This document shows positions 20,382 through 27,484 of a stretch of DNA of 41,613 nt, piece after piece. Source of the DNA: a virus; the IMG/VR virus record IMGVR_UViG_3300034073_001383, positions 1-41,613 of that record; one strand, 5' to 3'. A program made the translations under genes and the position numbers. Under the pieces are notes generated by a model, which was given only the letters and a program-made list of their open reading frames with translations, was not told the origin of the DNA and did not search any database. Positions within the stretch are counted from its first letter, which is position 1; each line of letters starts with the position of its first letter.

Positions 20382-20813
20382 CTACTTGCGGAGTGCCTTG
20401 ATTGCCGGCTCGGCGTCATCCCACCCGGTCGCGTTGCGGATCGCTCGAACGGTCGCCTTCGCGGATGCGATCACGCCGCGAGGGGCAGCGTCGGGCCCGC
20501 TCGGATGGGCGTAGTGTTCGGCGTCGGAAAGCAACTCGCCGAGGGCTGGATCGTCGCTGCGGATGAGAGCGTAGTTCTTGAAGTCGCCGATGTCCTCGGG
20601 CGTGGGCAAGGCCCGCTCTAGGTGATCGATGTAGAAGCGGTCGGGAATACGGATCGTCTTAGCAGCGACAGTCGAGGTCGCGGTGTTGCCCCTGCGATGT
20701 GCGGCATAGCATTCGCGAGAGCAGAACTTGGGAAGCACGCCGAGCGAACCCTTGCGGTTGGCATAGGCTCGGAACTTTTCTCCGCACTGTTGGCACTTGC
20801 AACTTGTGGTCAT
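20382..20813 (-). CDS. Zinc-finger protein (143 aa)
   Basis: The start at ATG 20813 (MTTSCKCQQCGEKFRAYANR) gives a 143-residue product; longer frames read through the upstream hairpin. The N-terminus is a treble-clef zinc finger: CKCQQCGEKF, then FCSRECYAAHRRG, with paired CxxC motifs. The rest, YIDHLERALPTPEDIGDFKN and on, has no motif that I can name. DNA or RNA binding by the finger is likely. Hairpins lie on both sides, so it may be its own transcription unit. Confidence 0.75.
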   Translation of the reverse strand: MTTSCKCQQCGEKFRAYANRKGSLGVLPKFCSRECYAAHRRGNTATSTVAAKTIRIPDRFYIDHLERALPTPEDIGDFKNYALIRSDDPALGELLSDAEHYAHPSGPDAAPRGVIASAKATVRAIRNATGWDDAEPAIKALRK

Positions 20814-20843
20814 CGTTTCGTCCCTTGCGTCTCGTGGTGTCGT

Positions 20844-20869
20844 GCCCGCCGGCCCAGGTGCCGGCGGGC
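20844..20869. terminator. Hairpin after the LPD29-like gene
   Basis: GCCCGCCGGC (20844-20853) and GCCGGCGGGC (20860-20869) form a ten-base GC stem around CCAGGT. It stands ten bases past the stop at 20879 in the leftward direction. There is no T-run. Confidence 0.6.
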
Positions 20870-20878
20870 GGTAGTTCG

Positions 20879-21265
20879 TCAGGCGAGCGTCGTAGCGGTG
20901 AGGTGCTGGTAGAGCCGCTCGTCTCGCTGGTAGTCGGCGATCGTCGCCCAATCGCCCCAGTGGGAGGCGAGGGTCTCAAGGGCGGTCGCCCTGGCATCGT
21001 CGCTGTACTCGCGATTGCAGAACACGTAGTCGGCACCGCCGGGGCGACCATCGTTCGCGTACTCGTAGCAGTCGATCATGCCGTCGAAGTGACCGTTGCG
21101 GTACTTCCAAGTGATCTCGGAGACCGCCTTGCTGGTCGGGCCATTCGTCCAAGTGACGTTGATCGAGCAGTTGCTGCTGCGAACCCGGAACTTGATGCCG
21201 GGGAAAGCAACCTTGAGCTCGCTGCGGATTGCCTTGGCGGCGGCGGTCGTGGTCAGGCGTGCCAT
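20879..21265 (-). CDS. LPD29-like polyvalent-protein-associated domain protein
   Basis: The start is ATG 21265 (MARLTTTAAAKAIRSELKVA), after AAGGGAG; the longer frame has no ribosome binding site. The 128-residue protein matches the small domain known from large polyvalent proteins (LPD29): KAIRSELKVAFPGIKFRVRS, NVTWTNGPTSKAVSEITW and HFDGMIDCYEYAND. Its function is unknown; it is found in phages and conjugative elements, alone or in large fusions. It is the first gene after the strong promoter at 21324-21351, so it is likely expressed early. Confidence 0.75.
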   Translation of the reverse strand: MARLTTTAAAKAIRSELKVAFPGIKFRVRSSNCSINVTWTNGPTSKAVSEITWKYRNGHFDGMIDCYEYANDGRPGGADYVFCNREYSDDARATALETLASHWGDWATIADYQRDERLYQHLTATTLA

Positions 21266-21323
21266 GTTTCGGTCTCCCTTGCGTTCGTGTCCCGCGAGTC
21301 TCAATCGCTCGCGTCATGCCCAC

Positions 21324-21351
21324 ATTATAGGTATCGTCACTTAGGCGTCAA
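21324..21351 (-). promoter_or_regulatory. Strong leftward promoter with operator in its spacer
   Basis: On the minus strand TTGACG (21351-21346), a 16-bp spacer and a perfect TATAAT (21329-21324). The spacer contains the operator-like repeat that also occurs twice at 20022-20057. Transcription would start near 21317 and read the 20879-21265 gene and those beyond. Confidence 0.85.
21330..21343. repeat. Operator-like repeat inside the strong promoter
   Basis: GGTATCGTCACTTA differs from the copy at 20022-20035 by one base and from that at 20044-20057 by three. It fills almost the whole promoter spacer, so a bound protein would block RNA polymerase. The binding protein is unknown; the small HTH proteins of the window are candidates. 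Confidence 0.65.
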
Positions 21352-21377
21352 GTCCTGAAATCGGATTTTCTAGGAAT

Positions 21378-21400
21378 GCGTTTTTCGCCGAGAAAAACGC
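21378..21400. terminator. Hairpin at the end of the excisionase-like gene
   Basis: GCGTTTTTC (21378-21386) and GAAAAACGC (21392-21400) pair perfectly around GCCGA. The right arm reaches the stop codon of the gene at 21400. It separates that gene from the promoter further left. Confidence 0.55.
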
Positions 21401-21672
21401 TACTTTCGCCGCCGGGCAGCCTTTTTCTTTCGCTTGGCGGCTGGACGCTTGGCGAGATGCCGCTTGCTCTTAGCCCTGGTGGTCAGGGAATCGCGGGCTT
21501 CGTTCGCCGCCGCCTCTGGAATCAGCCAGACCCGCTGGCCTATCCGCTTCGCCCCCTTGAGCTTTCCAGCCCCGAGCAGCGTTCGCACCCATGCCTCGGA
21601 GCAACCCATGTGCTCGACGGCTTCCGCCACCGTGAAATACCGTCCGGGCTCAATCTGCGCCATGGCGATCAT
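21400..21672 (-). CDS. Excisionase-like helix-turn-helix protein
   Basis: This 90-residue basic protein has the winged-helix excisionase pattern: RYFTVAEAVEHMGCSEAWVR, then TLLGAGKLKGAKRIGQRVWL and IPEAAANEARDSL. The C-terminus is a lysine/arginine-rich tail (KRHLAKRPAAKRKKKAARRR) for DNA contact. It stands divergently from the integrase across about 200 bp, as Xis genes usually do. The start may be ATG 21672 or the ATG three codons on (21663), which has better spacing from an AGG. It could direct excision or repress the integrase region; both fit. Confidence 0.78.
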   Translation of the reverse strand: MIAMAQIEPGRYFTVAEAVEHMGCSEAWVRTLLGAGKLKGAKRIGQRVWLIPEAAANEARDSLTTRAKSKRHLAKRPAAKRKKKAARRRK

Positions 21673-21836
21673 GCCTAAATACTAGATGGTCATAAGTACG
21701 CGGTCAAACTGTCCGAACGCCTGCGTCCGCAAAATCCGCAGAACCGGCGCGAGGCTCGCGACGCCCCGGCCGGCTGGCGGATACTGTGGAATAGGCAATG
21801 TTCGACTGGAGGCGGCTCCTATCGAATCGTTGTATA

Positions 21837-21852
21837 GTGGACTGCTGTCCAC
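21837..21852. promoter_or_regulatory. Perfect inverted repeat upstream of integrase
   Basis: GTGGAC and GTCCAC pair around TGCT, 24 bases before the integrase ATG and beside a TATAGT -10-like hexamer (21833-21838). No good -35 is seen, so the promoter is unproven. The repeat may be an operator or arm-type site. The rest of 21673-21875 shows no gene, and the attachment site could lie here but cannot be placed. Confidence 0.5.
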
Positions 21853-21875
21853 GTATTCAATGAGAGAGGGAGTCG

Positions 21876-22814
21876 ATGGAACCGATCGCGTTGCGGGAGT
21901 TGTTCGAGAGGTACGGCGACCTGCGGAACCTGGACGCCAAGACGATGCAGCTATATGCCATGCTGCTTGACCGCCTGCGGGCTTTTCTCGGGCACGAGCC
22001 TACCGTCGCTGACCTCGATGACCTGACGATCTCGCGGTATCTCAGGCACCGAGCCGCCGACAAGTGGGGCGGCAAAACGATCAGCCCGGCCAGCGTCCAG
22101 AAGGATAAGGTCATGCTCCAGGCGGTCTGGAACCTTGCCGCCCGAAAGCGATGGGTCGCGGAGTTCCCCGAACTTCCTCGGATCAAAGTCGCCAAAAGCA
22201 TCCCGGCCGGGCGGGCCTATACCGCCGAGGACGTTGCGAAAATGATCCGCCGGGCTCGCCGCCGCTGCGGCACGACCGGCGGGCAGCCTTCCGCGTGGTG
22301 GTGGAGCACGCTCATATGGATGGCGTACTGCACCGGTGAACGGGCGACCGCATTGATGTCGCTCCGCTGGGGCGAGCTCGACACTCAGCGTCGGCGGGTC
22401 ATTTTCCTAGGCTCAACCCGCAAGGGCTCGACCAGAGACATTGAGCGAGACTTCACGGCCGACCTAGCCGCGATCCTCGAACCGCGACGCCGCCGGCCCG
22501 AGGATCTCGTCTGGCCCTGGGATCGGCACCGGGGGAGCCTCTGGACGAGCCTCAAACTGCTCTGCCGGCTGGCAGGGGTGCGATATAGGGGCTTCCACGG
22601 GCTTCGCCGCACACGGGCCTCCTACGCAGCCCTGGCGGGCGGTACGGCGGCGGCGACCAGGGTGCTCGACCACTCAGATCCCAAGCTCCAAGAGCGGTAC
22701 GTAGACCCCACCATTTGCCCCAGCGAGGATAGCCCGGTCGATGTGATGCCGCCCCTGCGTCTTGATGAGCCGCCTGCCGGGCAGGAAGACCAGCCCGGCG
22801 AGCCGGCGGCGTAG
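21876..22814 (+). CDS. int: Tyrosine integrase
   Basis: The 312-residue protein carries a complete tyrosine recombinase core: Arg156 in TGERATALMSLRW, Lys183 in STRKGSTRD, His241 and Arg244 in FHGLRRTRASY, His266 in RVLDHSDPKLQERY and the nucleophile Tyr275. The N-terminal domain of about 110 residues is of the SAM-like/core-binding type (KTISPASVQKDKVMLQAVWN). The tail after Tyr275 is proline- and acidic-rich. ATG 21876 follows GAGAGAGGGAG. It is one of only two confident plus-strand genes and faces an excisionase-like gene, so this is the integration module. Confidence 0.95.
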   Translation: MEPIALRELFERYGDLRNLDAKTMQLYAMLLDRLRAFLGHEPTVADLDDLTISRYLRHRAADKWGGKTISPASVQKDKVMLQAVWNLAARKRWVAEFPELPRIKVAKSIPAGRAYTAEDVAKMIRRARRRCGTTGGQPSAWWWSTLIWMAYCTGERATALMSLRWGELDTQRRRVIFLGSTRKGSTRDIERDFTADLAAILEPRRRRPEDLVWPWDRHRGSLWTSLKLLCRLAGVRYRGFHGLRRTRASYAALAGGTAAATRVLDHSDPKLQERYVDPTICPSEDSPVDVMPPLRLDEPPAGQEDQPGEPAA

Positions 22815-22829
22815 CATATGTTCACGTAT

Positions 22830-22849
22830 CCCTCGGCATCCGCCGGGGG
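22830..22849 (+). terminator. Hairpin between integrase and the cargo gene
   Basis: CCCTCGGC (22830-22837) pairs with GCCGGGGG (22842-22849) around ATCC with one G-T pair. GCTTTGATT follows, a weak T-rich stretch. It may limit integrase transcription into the next gene. Confidence 0.4.
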
Positions 22850-22879
22850 TAGGCTTTGATTCCTTGAGAGGAGGGTTCT

Positions 22880-23194
22880 ATGAAAACATGGCAAAAGGTT
22901 GTCGCTGGGCTGTTGGTCTTGGCTGCCATCGGCTGGGTGCTCGAACTAACCGGGCTCGCGCCGAAGCAGCCCGCAGCGGTGAAAGCCAAGCCCACAGGTG
23001 CCATGTATATGGGCGGCATGGTCGCCATCGACTTGGCGAACTCGGGCGGCGTGAAACCGTCGGGCGATCGCGTCAACGCCTTGGCTCGCCAAGCCGCCAG
23101 CAAGAACGGCGTCGCCGACCCAGATGAGCGGAGCAAGTTTGTCCGCGACTTTGAGTTCGGATTTTGGAAAGGCTGGGAGACGGCGACGCGGTAG
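22880..23194 (+). CDS. Membrane-anchored cargo protein downstream of integrase
   Basis: The 104-residue protein starts MKTWQKVVAGLLVLAAIGWV, an uncleaved signal anchor with one helix, followed by a soluble part with MYMGGMVAIDLANSGGVKPS and a C-terminal basic helix ending FGFWKGWETATR. The ribosome binding site GAGGAGGG is strong. Its position after the integrase and its opposite strand to all phage genes fits a lysogenic-conversion or superinfection-exclusion moron. No family is recognised. Confidence 0.85.
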   Translation: MKTWQKVVAGLLVLAAIGWVLELTGLAPKQPAAVKAKPTGAMYMGGMVAIDLANSGGVKPSGDRVNALARQAASKNGVADPDERSKFVRDFEFGFWKGWETATR

Positions 23195-23207
23195 CCCGGC
23201 ACAGGGC

Positions 23208-23241
23208 GAGCGGCGGCTGGAAAGGGAGACAGCCGCCGCTC
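23208..23241. terminator. Perfect 12-bp bidirectional hairpin between convergent genes
   Basis: GAGCGGCGGCTG (23208-23219) and CAGCCGCCGCTC (23230-23241) are exact complements around a ten-base purine loop. It stands between the plus-strand cargo gene and the minus-strand gene ending at 23257, the right place to stop both. Confidence 0.85.
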
Positions 23242-23256
23242 AAGCCCCGGCCCGGA

Positions 23257-23451
23257 TCATTCGATCGCTGGCATGGGTCGCCGCATCTCCTCGCGGTACG
23301 CCGCCGCGACTTTGAGCCGCCGCACCTCGGCGAGCAACGTCAGCACCATCGCCGCGAGCGTGCCGCTCGTGCCGGTGAACGCGCCCGAGAACCGGCGGGC
23401 TCGCTGTTCGCACTCCGCGAGGTACGCGTCGGTGAGGGGCTCACGATCCAC
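23257..23451 (-). CDS. Hypothetical helical protein (64 aa), GTG start
   Basis: The frame is long but the real start is GTG 23451, preceded by GAGGAA and overlapping the upstream stop by 11 bases; further upstream it is a shadow of the Nmad1-like gene. The product, VDREPLTDAYLAECEQRARR and on, is helical, with LAAMVLTLLAEVRRLKVAAA near the middle and a basic end. It may pair with the upstream protein. No domain is recognised. Confidence 0.6.
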   Translation of the reverse strand: MDREPLTDAYLAECEQRARRFSGAFTGTSGTLAAMVLTLLAEVRRLKVAAAYREEMRRPMPAIE

Positions 23452-23971
23452 GATGTTCCTCTTCGTAGAGCAAAAGGGCAAGCAGCGAATAGGATGCGAG
23501 GTCGAGCAACGTGTCAGAAACGGATTCGTGCGGGAGGCTGCCGGTCTTGTTGAAGACCGCCAGACGCGTGACCTTGTCAGAGAGCCGCACCATCGCTCCC
23601 TGCCACGCGGGAATGCCGACGAACTCCGCGCCGCGTCGAATGTTGAGCAGCGGATCGGTGCCATCCGGGCAACCGTATCCGGCACTCTTGGATAGGTGCA
23701 GCCGCCGCAGCGTCTCCAGTAGGTCGAAGTATTTCTGCGAGACCGGGTGAACGTCATCCCGCAACAGCGAATCGCCCCGCATCCTCTGCCCCTCGCAGCA
23801 CGACTCCCGCGAGAGCACATCTGCGGCACACGCCTGGGCAGGCTCGCAGCCGGCGAGCGGGCCGGGCTTGTAGCCGATGAGTTTCTCGTCACTCGGGTCG
23901 GTCGCGTCGAGCCTCGCTTTGACCGCCTGCCGCATAGCCTTGTTCGCCGCTTCCAGAGTCGCCGCTGTCAT
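23441..23971 (-). CDS. Nmad1/DUF1599-like protein, MazG-type helical fold
   Basis: The 176-residue protein has GYGCPDGTDPLLNIRRGAEF then VGIPAWQGAMVRLSDKVTRL and VSDTLLDLASYSLLALLLYE, the pattern of the nucleotide-modification-associated domain 1 family (DUF1599), an all-helical fold with MazG-like acidic residues (DLLDLASY). These are found near phage DNA-modification and nucleotide enzymes. The role is probably nucleotide pyrophosphohydrolase-like or modified-base related, but catalytic residues are not certain. It lies four bases from the metallophosphoesterase gene. Confidence 0.75.
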   Translation of the reverse strand: MTAATLEAANKAMRQAVKARLDATDPSDEKLIGYKPGPLAGCEPAQACAADVLSRESCCEGQRMRGDSLLRDDVHPVSQKYFDLLETLRRLHLSKSAGYGCPDGTDPLLNIRRGAEFVGIPAWQGAMVRLSDKVTRLAVFNKTGSLPHESVSDTLLDLASYSLLALLLYEEEHRGS

Positions 23972-23974
23972 CGG

Positions 23975-25156
23975 TCATTCCTTTCTCGGGCCTGCTACAT
24001 GGGTCGCCTTCAACCCGCCGTCGAACGCGTAGAGATGAGTCTCCATCGCTTGTCTAGCGTTTAGGAACCCGAGGCTATGGTGCCAATCATCGCTGGCACA
24101 GAGCGATGGTGCCGTTCGCACGAGCACGCCGTCGATCGTCTCGATCGGTCGCGACCACTCAGCCGCCGTGGAGTGGTAGTGCCCGGTGTGGTACTCACGA
24201 TAGGGGCACGCCGCCCACTGCGACGCCGCCTCGATCGCCATGAGTTGCGGGAGCTTTTTCTTCGCTCGATGCCCGTGAGCGAAGCCCAAGAGGTTCCGCC
24301 CGTGCGAGAGATACTTCCGCCCCGTGTACCGCTCGTCTATCGTCACGCGACCATCGTTGCGGAACCGCTCGATCAGCAGACGATGGAACGCCCAACTCAG
24401 GCTTTCATCGTGGTTCCCATGCACGAGCACGACATCGGTCGGCACGGTCTCGGCGGATCGCTCGATGATGCTCAGGATCGTGGTCGTGCCAACGTCCAGC
24501 ATCTTTTGCAGCCGGCCGTCGCGTTCGAGCGGCGTGCCCGAGGTGGTCGTGCCGGCTGGAGTATCGTAGTGGAACAAATCACCCAGCAGAGCGACCGTGC
24601 GGCGGGCTGGCTTGTGCGAGTCGCCGACCGCCAGGAGCTCGCGGGCCGCGTCGCCGACAACCCGCTCAGCGATGCCGAGATCCCAATCGCCACCCGTGGT
24701 CTGATGCCACGAGTAGTTTCCGAAGTGCGTATCGCTCACGACCAGCACTTGCCAGAGCCCCGGCTTCGGCTTGCCGTGCCCCTTCACCTTCGGCTGGCGA
24801 ATCTGTCGCTTCGCCGCCTCGATCATCGCCTCGATCGCCTCGGTGATGTTCGGGCCGGCTTTGGGTCGCAGCCGCACGAATACCCGATGCAGTTCGGTGA
24901 CGGTCGTGCCGCCTTCGCCGTCGCTGGTGCCGACCTCCCACTTCGTCGCCTCGCTCGCGGCGATCTCGTAGCGGGTCATGTCCGCTTCGATGTGGGCGAG
25001 CAGATCCTCGACGGTCTTGATCCGCCGGCTCGTGGAGCGGGCTTCGAGCGTCTCGCCCTCCTGTCGCTGCGTGACTTGCTCGGCGGTTGCAGGCGGGCCG
25101 CTGGTCGCCGTCGCGGCGGCGATGTCGCTCACGACTTTGGCGGTAGTTCGAGCCAT
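23975..25156 (-). CDS. Calcineurin-like metallophosphoesterase
   Basis: The start is ATG 25156 (MARTTAKVVSDIAAATATSG). The 393-residue protein has an N-terminal helical region of about 130 residues of unknown function and then the five metallophosphoesterase blocks: VVSDTHFGNYSW, ALLGDLFHYDTPAG, LVHGNHDESLSWAF, FAHGHRAKKK and YHTGHYHSTAAEW. D-x-H, G-D, G-N-H-D/E and G-H-x-H are all intact, so it should bind two metals and hydrolyse a phosphodiester. Phage relatives act on DNA ends, nucleotides or host signalling nucleotides. It overlaps the upstream gene by 28 bases. Confidence 0.88.
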   Translation of the reverse strand: MARTTAKVVSDIAAATATSGPPATAEQVTQRQEGETLEARSTSRRIKTVEDLLAHIEADMTRYEIAASEATKWEVGTSDGEGGTTVTELHRVFVRLRPKAGPNITEAIEAMIEAAKRQIRQPKVKGHGKPKPGLWQVLVVSDTHFGNYSWHQTTGGDWDLGIAERVVGDAARELLAVGDSHKPARRTVALLGDLFHYDTPAGTTTSGTPLERDGRLQKMLDVGTTTILSIIERSAETVPTDVVLVHGNHDESLSWAFHRLLIERFRNDGRVTIDERYTGRKYLSHGRNLLGFAHGHRAKKKLPQLMAIEAASQWAACPYREYHTGHYHSTAAEWSRPIETIDGVLVRTAPSLCASDDWHHSLGFLNARQAMETHLYAFDGGLKATHVAGPRKE

Positions 25157-25392
25157 GCGATGACTCCTTGCTCGCCGATGACGATCCCGAACTCGCGGAG
25201 CGTCGCTGAGATCGTGCGAGCCGCCGTGATCTTCTTCGTGCCGAACGTGCCCGCGTGCCACGCGGAGTGAATCGCGTCGATCATCTCGCGATGCTCATCT
25301 GGCACCCGCGTCCACCACGGACGGCTACCGTGTTTATTTCGCGGTACCTTCGCCGCGATCTCGGCAACGATGTCACGAGCCTTAGTCTTCAC
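25129..25392 (-). CDS. Small probable DNA-binding protein (87 aa)
   Basis: The start is GTG 25392 (VKTKARDIVAEIAAKVPRNK), after a GGAGGTG ribosome binding site. The protein is basic with ITAARTISATLREFGIVIGE, a helix-turn-helix-like segment, and a short C-terminal strand. It is coupled to both neighbours. The call is pattern-based; a repressor or a DNA-end binding partner for the phosphoesterase are possible. Confidence 0.6.
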   Translation of the reverse strand: MKTKARDIVAEIAAKVPRNKHGSRPWWTRVPDEHREMIDAIHSAWHAGTFGTKKITAARTISATLREFGIVIGEQGVIAWLELPPKS

Positions 25393-25669
25393 GCGGCACC
25401 TCCCTATATCCGAGCATGACAAGCACTCGCCGCTGCACGCGGGCGAGCTCGGTCACGGCTTCCTCGCTGATGCTCGGCCCGAGCACTGCGTGGGCGAGCT
25501 CGTGGAGCACGGTCTCCATCTTCTGCGAGCCTCGGCAGCGATCATCGATGAGGATTCGCGGGCTCGTGGCGTTGTCGAAAAACGTCCAGCCCATCGCGTC
25601 CCCCTTCAACCGGGTGAACCGCAAGAGCCATTTCTTGCCGTCGATCGTGATGTGGTGATCCTGCGGCAC
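25382..25669 (-). CDS. Small HExxH zinc-peptidase-like protein
   Basis: The GTG start at 25669 follows GAAAGGG. The 95-residue protein has TVLHELAHAVLGPSISEEAV: H-E-L-A-H is a zinc peptidase signature, and the downstream glutamate in SEEAV could be the third ligand of a gluzincin. The N-terminal half is strand-rich, with WLLRFTRLKGDAMGWTFFDN. Its size is near the smallest for such a fold; SprT- or ImmA/IrrE-like minimal domains are comparable. The substrate is unknown. Confidence 0.7.
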   Translation of the reverse strand: MPQDHHITIDGKKWLLRFTRLKGDAMGWTFFDNATSPRILIDDRCRGSQKMETVLHELAHAVLGPSISEEAVTELARVQRRVLVMLGYREVPRED

Positions 25670-25707
25670 GAGCGGAATCCCTTTCGCCCGTCAGTGTGGC
25701 GAGAGTG

Positions 25708-26598
25708 TCAACTCGCCGCCTTGCGTGCGTTGCGGATGGCACGCCTCACGAGCAGGCGGCCGGCAGCGTCCAAGAACGGCAGGCGTCGCTTGGTGGCTTC
25801 CTCGCGGAGCCAGCCCACGACGGTATCAAGGTTTCGCTCGCACCAGCCGGGCTCGCGTGCCTCGTTCGCGTCCATCGTGCGGGCGCGGGCGTTGCAGGAA
25901 CAGTTCGGCGTGGCGGTGATGCCAATTGTCGCCAAGAGCTTTTTAAGCTCGGTGCCGGGGCGTGTGGGCTGATAAGAAACCGATGCCGGCTCCGCTGGCG
26001 GCGCGAATGATGCTGGCCGCTCAGCCTTGCTGAATCGCTCTGCCAGCATTTGGAGCAGGGCGTTCTTTTGTTCCATCTCAGGAGCACCACGGCTCATTTT
26101 GTCGAGATGCAGGAAGTGCCGTCCGACAACCTTTGCGTTGGCGGCTAGGGCAAGCTGGCACAACTCAGGCGGCAGCCAATCGGGGCATCCGCCGTCTCGC
26201 ACGAATCGCTGCGGGATCGGCACAACGTCCGCCGGCGGGCCAAGCGTAGAACCGTCTTGCATGGCTATGGAAATGCTCGGCCACAGCAGCCCGGGGGACG
26301 CTTCCATCATCGCCCAACCGTTTGTGTAGTCGGCTGGCGACCAAGGCAGAACCGGGATGACATCCTCTTCTAGGAACATCCGTTTGCCAAACTGCGGCAT
26401 TTCAGACATCACGCAGTTCAGCGGCACTCCAATATTCCAGTCTGGAATACGGCTGGAAGACTGTCCGCACACATACGGCTTGGCCGCTACATGGTAAACG
26501 TGCGCCTTATAAGAGTCTCTTAGGGTGCAACGCAAGGCACTGCACCAAACAGGCAGTATGTCGCACCGCTCATTGGTTGCCGTAAAAACAGAAATCAT
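25708..26598 (-). CDS. Glycosyltransferase-like protein with conserved C-terminal CNCNA domain
   Basis: The start is ATG 26598, overlapping the upstream stop as ATGA (MISVFTATNERCDILPVWCS). The N-terminal two-thirds has a Rossmann-like start and EEDV-type acidic pair (KRMFLEEDVIPVLPW), suggestive of GT-A fold but with much divergence. After a linker comes a separate domain, LKKLLATIGITATPNCSCNA then ARTMDANEAREPGWCERNLD and TVVGWLREEATKRRLPFLDA, with three cysteines in a fixed pattern, which I have seen in several phage proteins as a fused C-terminal unit. The function of that unit is unknown. It may decorate tail or baseplate proteins. Confidence 0.65.
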   Translation of the reverse strand: MISVFTATNERCDILPVWCSALRCTLRDSYKAHVYHVAAKPYVCGQSSSRIPDWNIGVPLNCVMSEMPQFGKRMFLEEDVIPVLPWSPADYTNGWAMMEASPGLLWPSISIAMQDGSTLGPPADVVPIPQRFVRDGGCPDWLPPELCQLALAANAKVVGRHFLHLDKMSRGAPEMEQKNALLQMLAERFSKAERPASFAPPAEPASVSYQPTRPGTELKKLLATIGITATPNCSCNARARTMDANEAREPGWCERNLDTVVGWLREEATKRRLPFLDAAGRLLVRRAIRNARKAAS

Positions 26599-27020
26599 GA
26601 AATCGAAGCTGAAGCGTCCGATCCTGCACCGGCAGCGACTGTCGTCCAGCCAACGCCTCCAATGGGCGGGCAACCGTCGCTCTCTGCGTCAAGGATTGCT
26701 GCCCAATTCCCCGGCGTGTACGGTGCTGAGCCGCACATCACAACGGAAATGAACCACTTGCCGTCCAGGGCACTTCGGCAGTTAATGCTTGAGGAAACAC
26801 GAAGCCCGGGAATGTCGGTAAAAGTGCCACGATCTGCGATGGTGTAAGTAAGCGTGCCGCTTGCGCCGTTGTTGCTCCAGTTGACTGTGACTGTCTTGTT
26901 ACACGCAGAGTCGCAAACAAACTCCTCTTCACCATCATCATCGCAACAGCACGCCTGCTCCGTGCCGACCGCGCCGTCGCGAACGACAACTGCACCATCT
27001 TGGACAGTGACTGAGCTCAT
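26595..27020 (-). CDS. Cysteine-rich structural protein (141 aa)
   Basis: The protein has an unusual N-terminal cluster, GTEQACCCDDDGEEEFVCD and SACNK, then a strand-rich Ig- or jelly-roll-like part (TVTVNWSNNGASGTLTYTIA). Other cysteines (SSINCRS, VVMCGSA, DGCPP) could cross-link it. It is coupled to the glycosyltransferase-like gene downstream and to a structural gene upstream. Likely a tail tip, fibre or decoration protein; the CCC motif may bind metal. Confidence 0.7.
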   Translation of the reverse strand: MSSVTVQDGAVVVRDGAVGTEQACCCDDDGEEEFVCDSACNKTVTVNWSNNGASGTLTYTIADRGTFTDIPGLRVSSSINCRSALDGKWFISVVMCGSAPYTPGNWAAILDAESDGCPPIGGVGWTTVAAGAGSDASASIS

Positions 27021-27484
27021 GCGGTTGCAGTAGCGCAGGTCGTAATCGGGATCGTGAAGGACGCCGTGCCGCTCGTCGCCAACGCAACGCCCGGTAGAGT
27101 CTTGAACTCAATAGCAGACTGAGTCACCGTTGCAGAGGTAGCAAAGTTGGCGGAATACAATTGCGGCACAATCAAGTACCAAGCAGTGCCTTCTTTTCCG
27201 ACTGCACAGTCTCTCTGATCGCCGTCTGGTACCGGCCAAAACAGATTCAGAGCCGACAAGGTGTTTGGCGTGCTGGTCTGATTTTTGAATGTAACCGTCT
27301 TATCGCTGCCGATTGACCACGAACCAGTAAACGTGCAGACGCGAAACGCCCTGCCGCCTAGCGGCGTGTCCACCTTGCGAAACGTCAACGGAGCCCCGTC
27401 GCGGTCGCCCAACTCGACCAGCCGCACGACGTTTGCGATTCGCTCGGCGGCACCGCGTGTGAAGTCGACACGAGCCGTGCTCAT
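27017..27484 (-). CDS. Tail-associated structural protein (155 aa)
   Basis: The strand-rich protein begins MSTARVDFTRGAAERIANVV and has SWSIGSDKTVTFKNQTSTPN and PVPDGDQRDCAVGKEGTAWY, with a hydrophobic-polar pattern and serine/threonine-rich end. No known domain. It is coupled to its neighbours downstream of the tape measure, so a distal tail or fibre part is probable. Confidence 0.7.
   Translation of the reverse strand: MSTARVDFTRGAAERIANVVRLVELGDRDGAPLTFRKVDTPLGGRAFRVCTFTGSWSIGSDKTVTFKNQTSTPNTLSALNLFWPVPDGDQRDCAVGKEGTAWYLIVPQLYSANFATSATVTQSAIEFKTLPGVALATSGTASFTIPITTCATATA

Noticed and set aside
21673-21875. Attachment site (attP) next to integrase
   Set aside because: The region probably holds it, but without the host junction or a repeat to compare I cannot place it.
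23257-23892. 211-codon minus-strand frame
   Set aside because: Most of it is a shadow of the Nmad1-like gene; only the last 64 codons, from GTG 23451, have a ribosome binding site and coupling.
24077-25270. Long plus-strand frame across the metallophosphoesterase
   Set aside because: Antisense shadow; the minus-strand reading shows all five phosphoesterase blocks.
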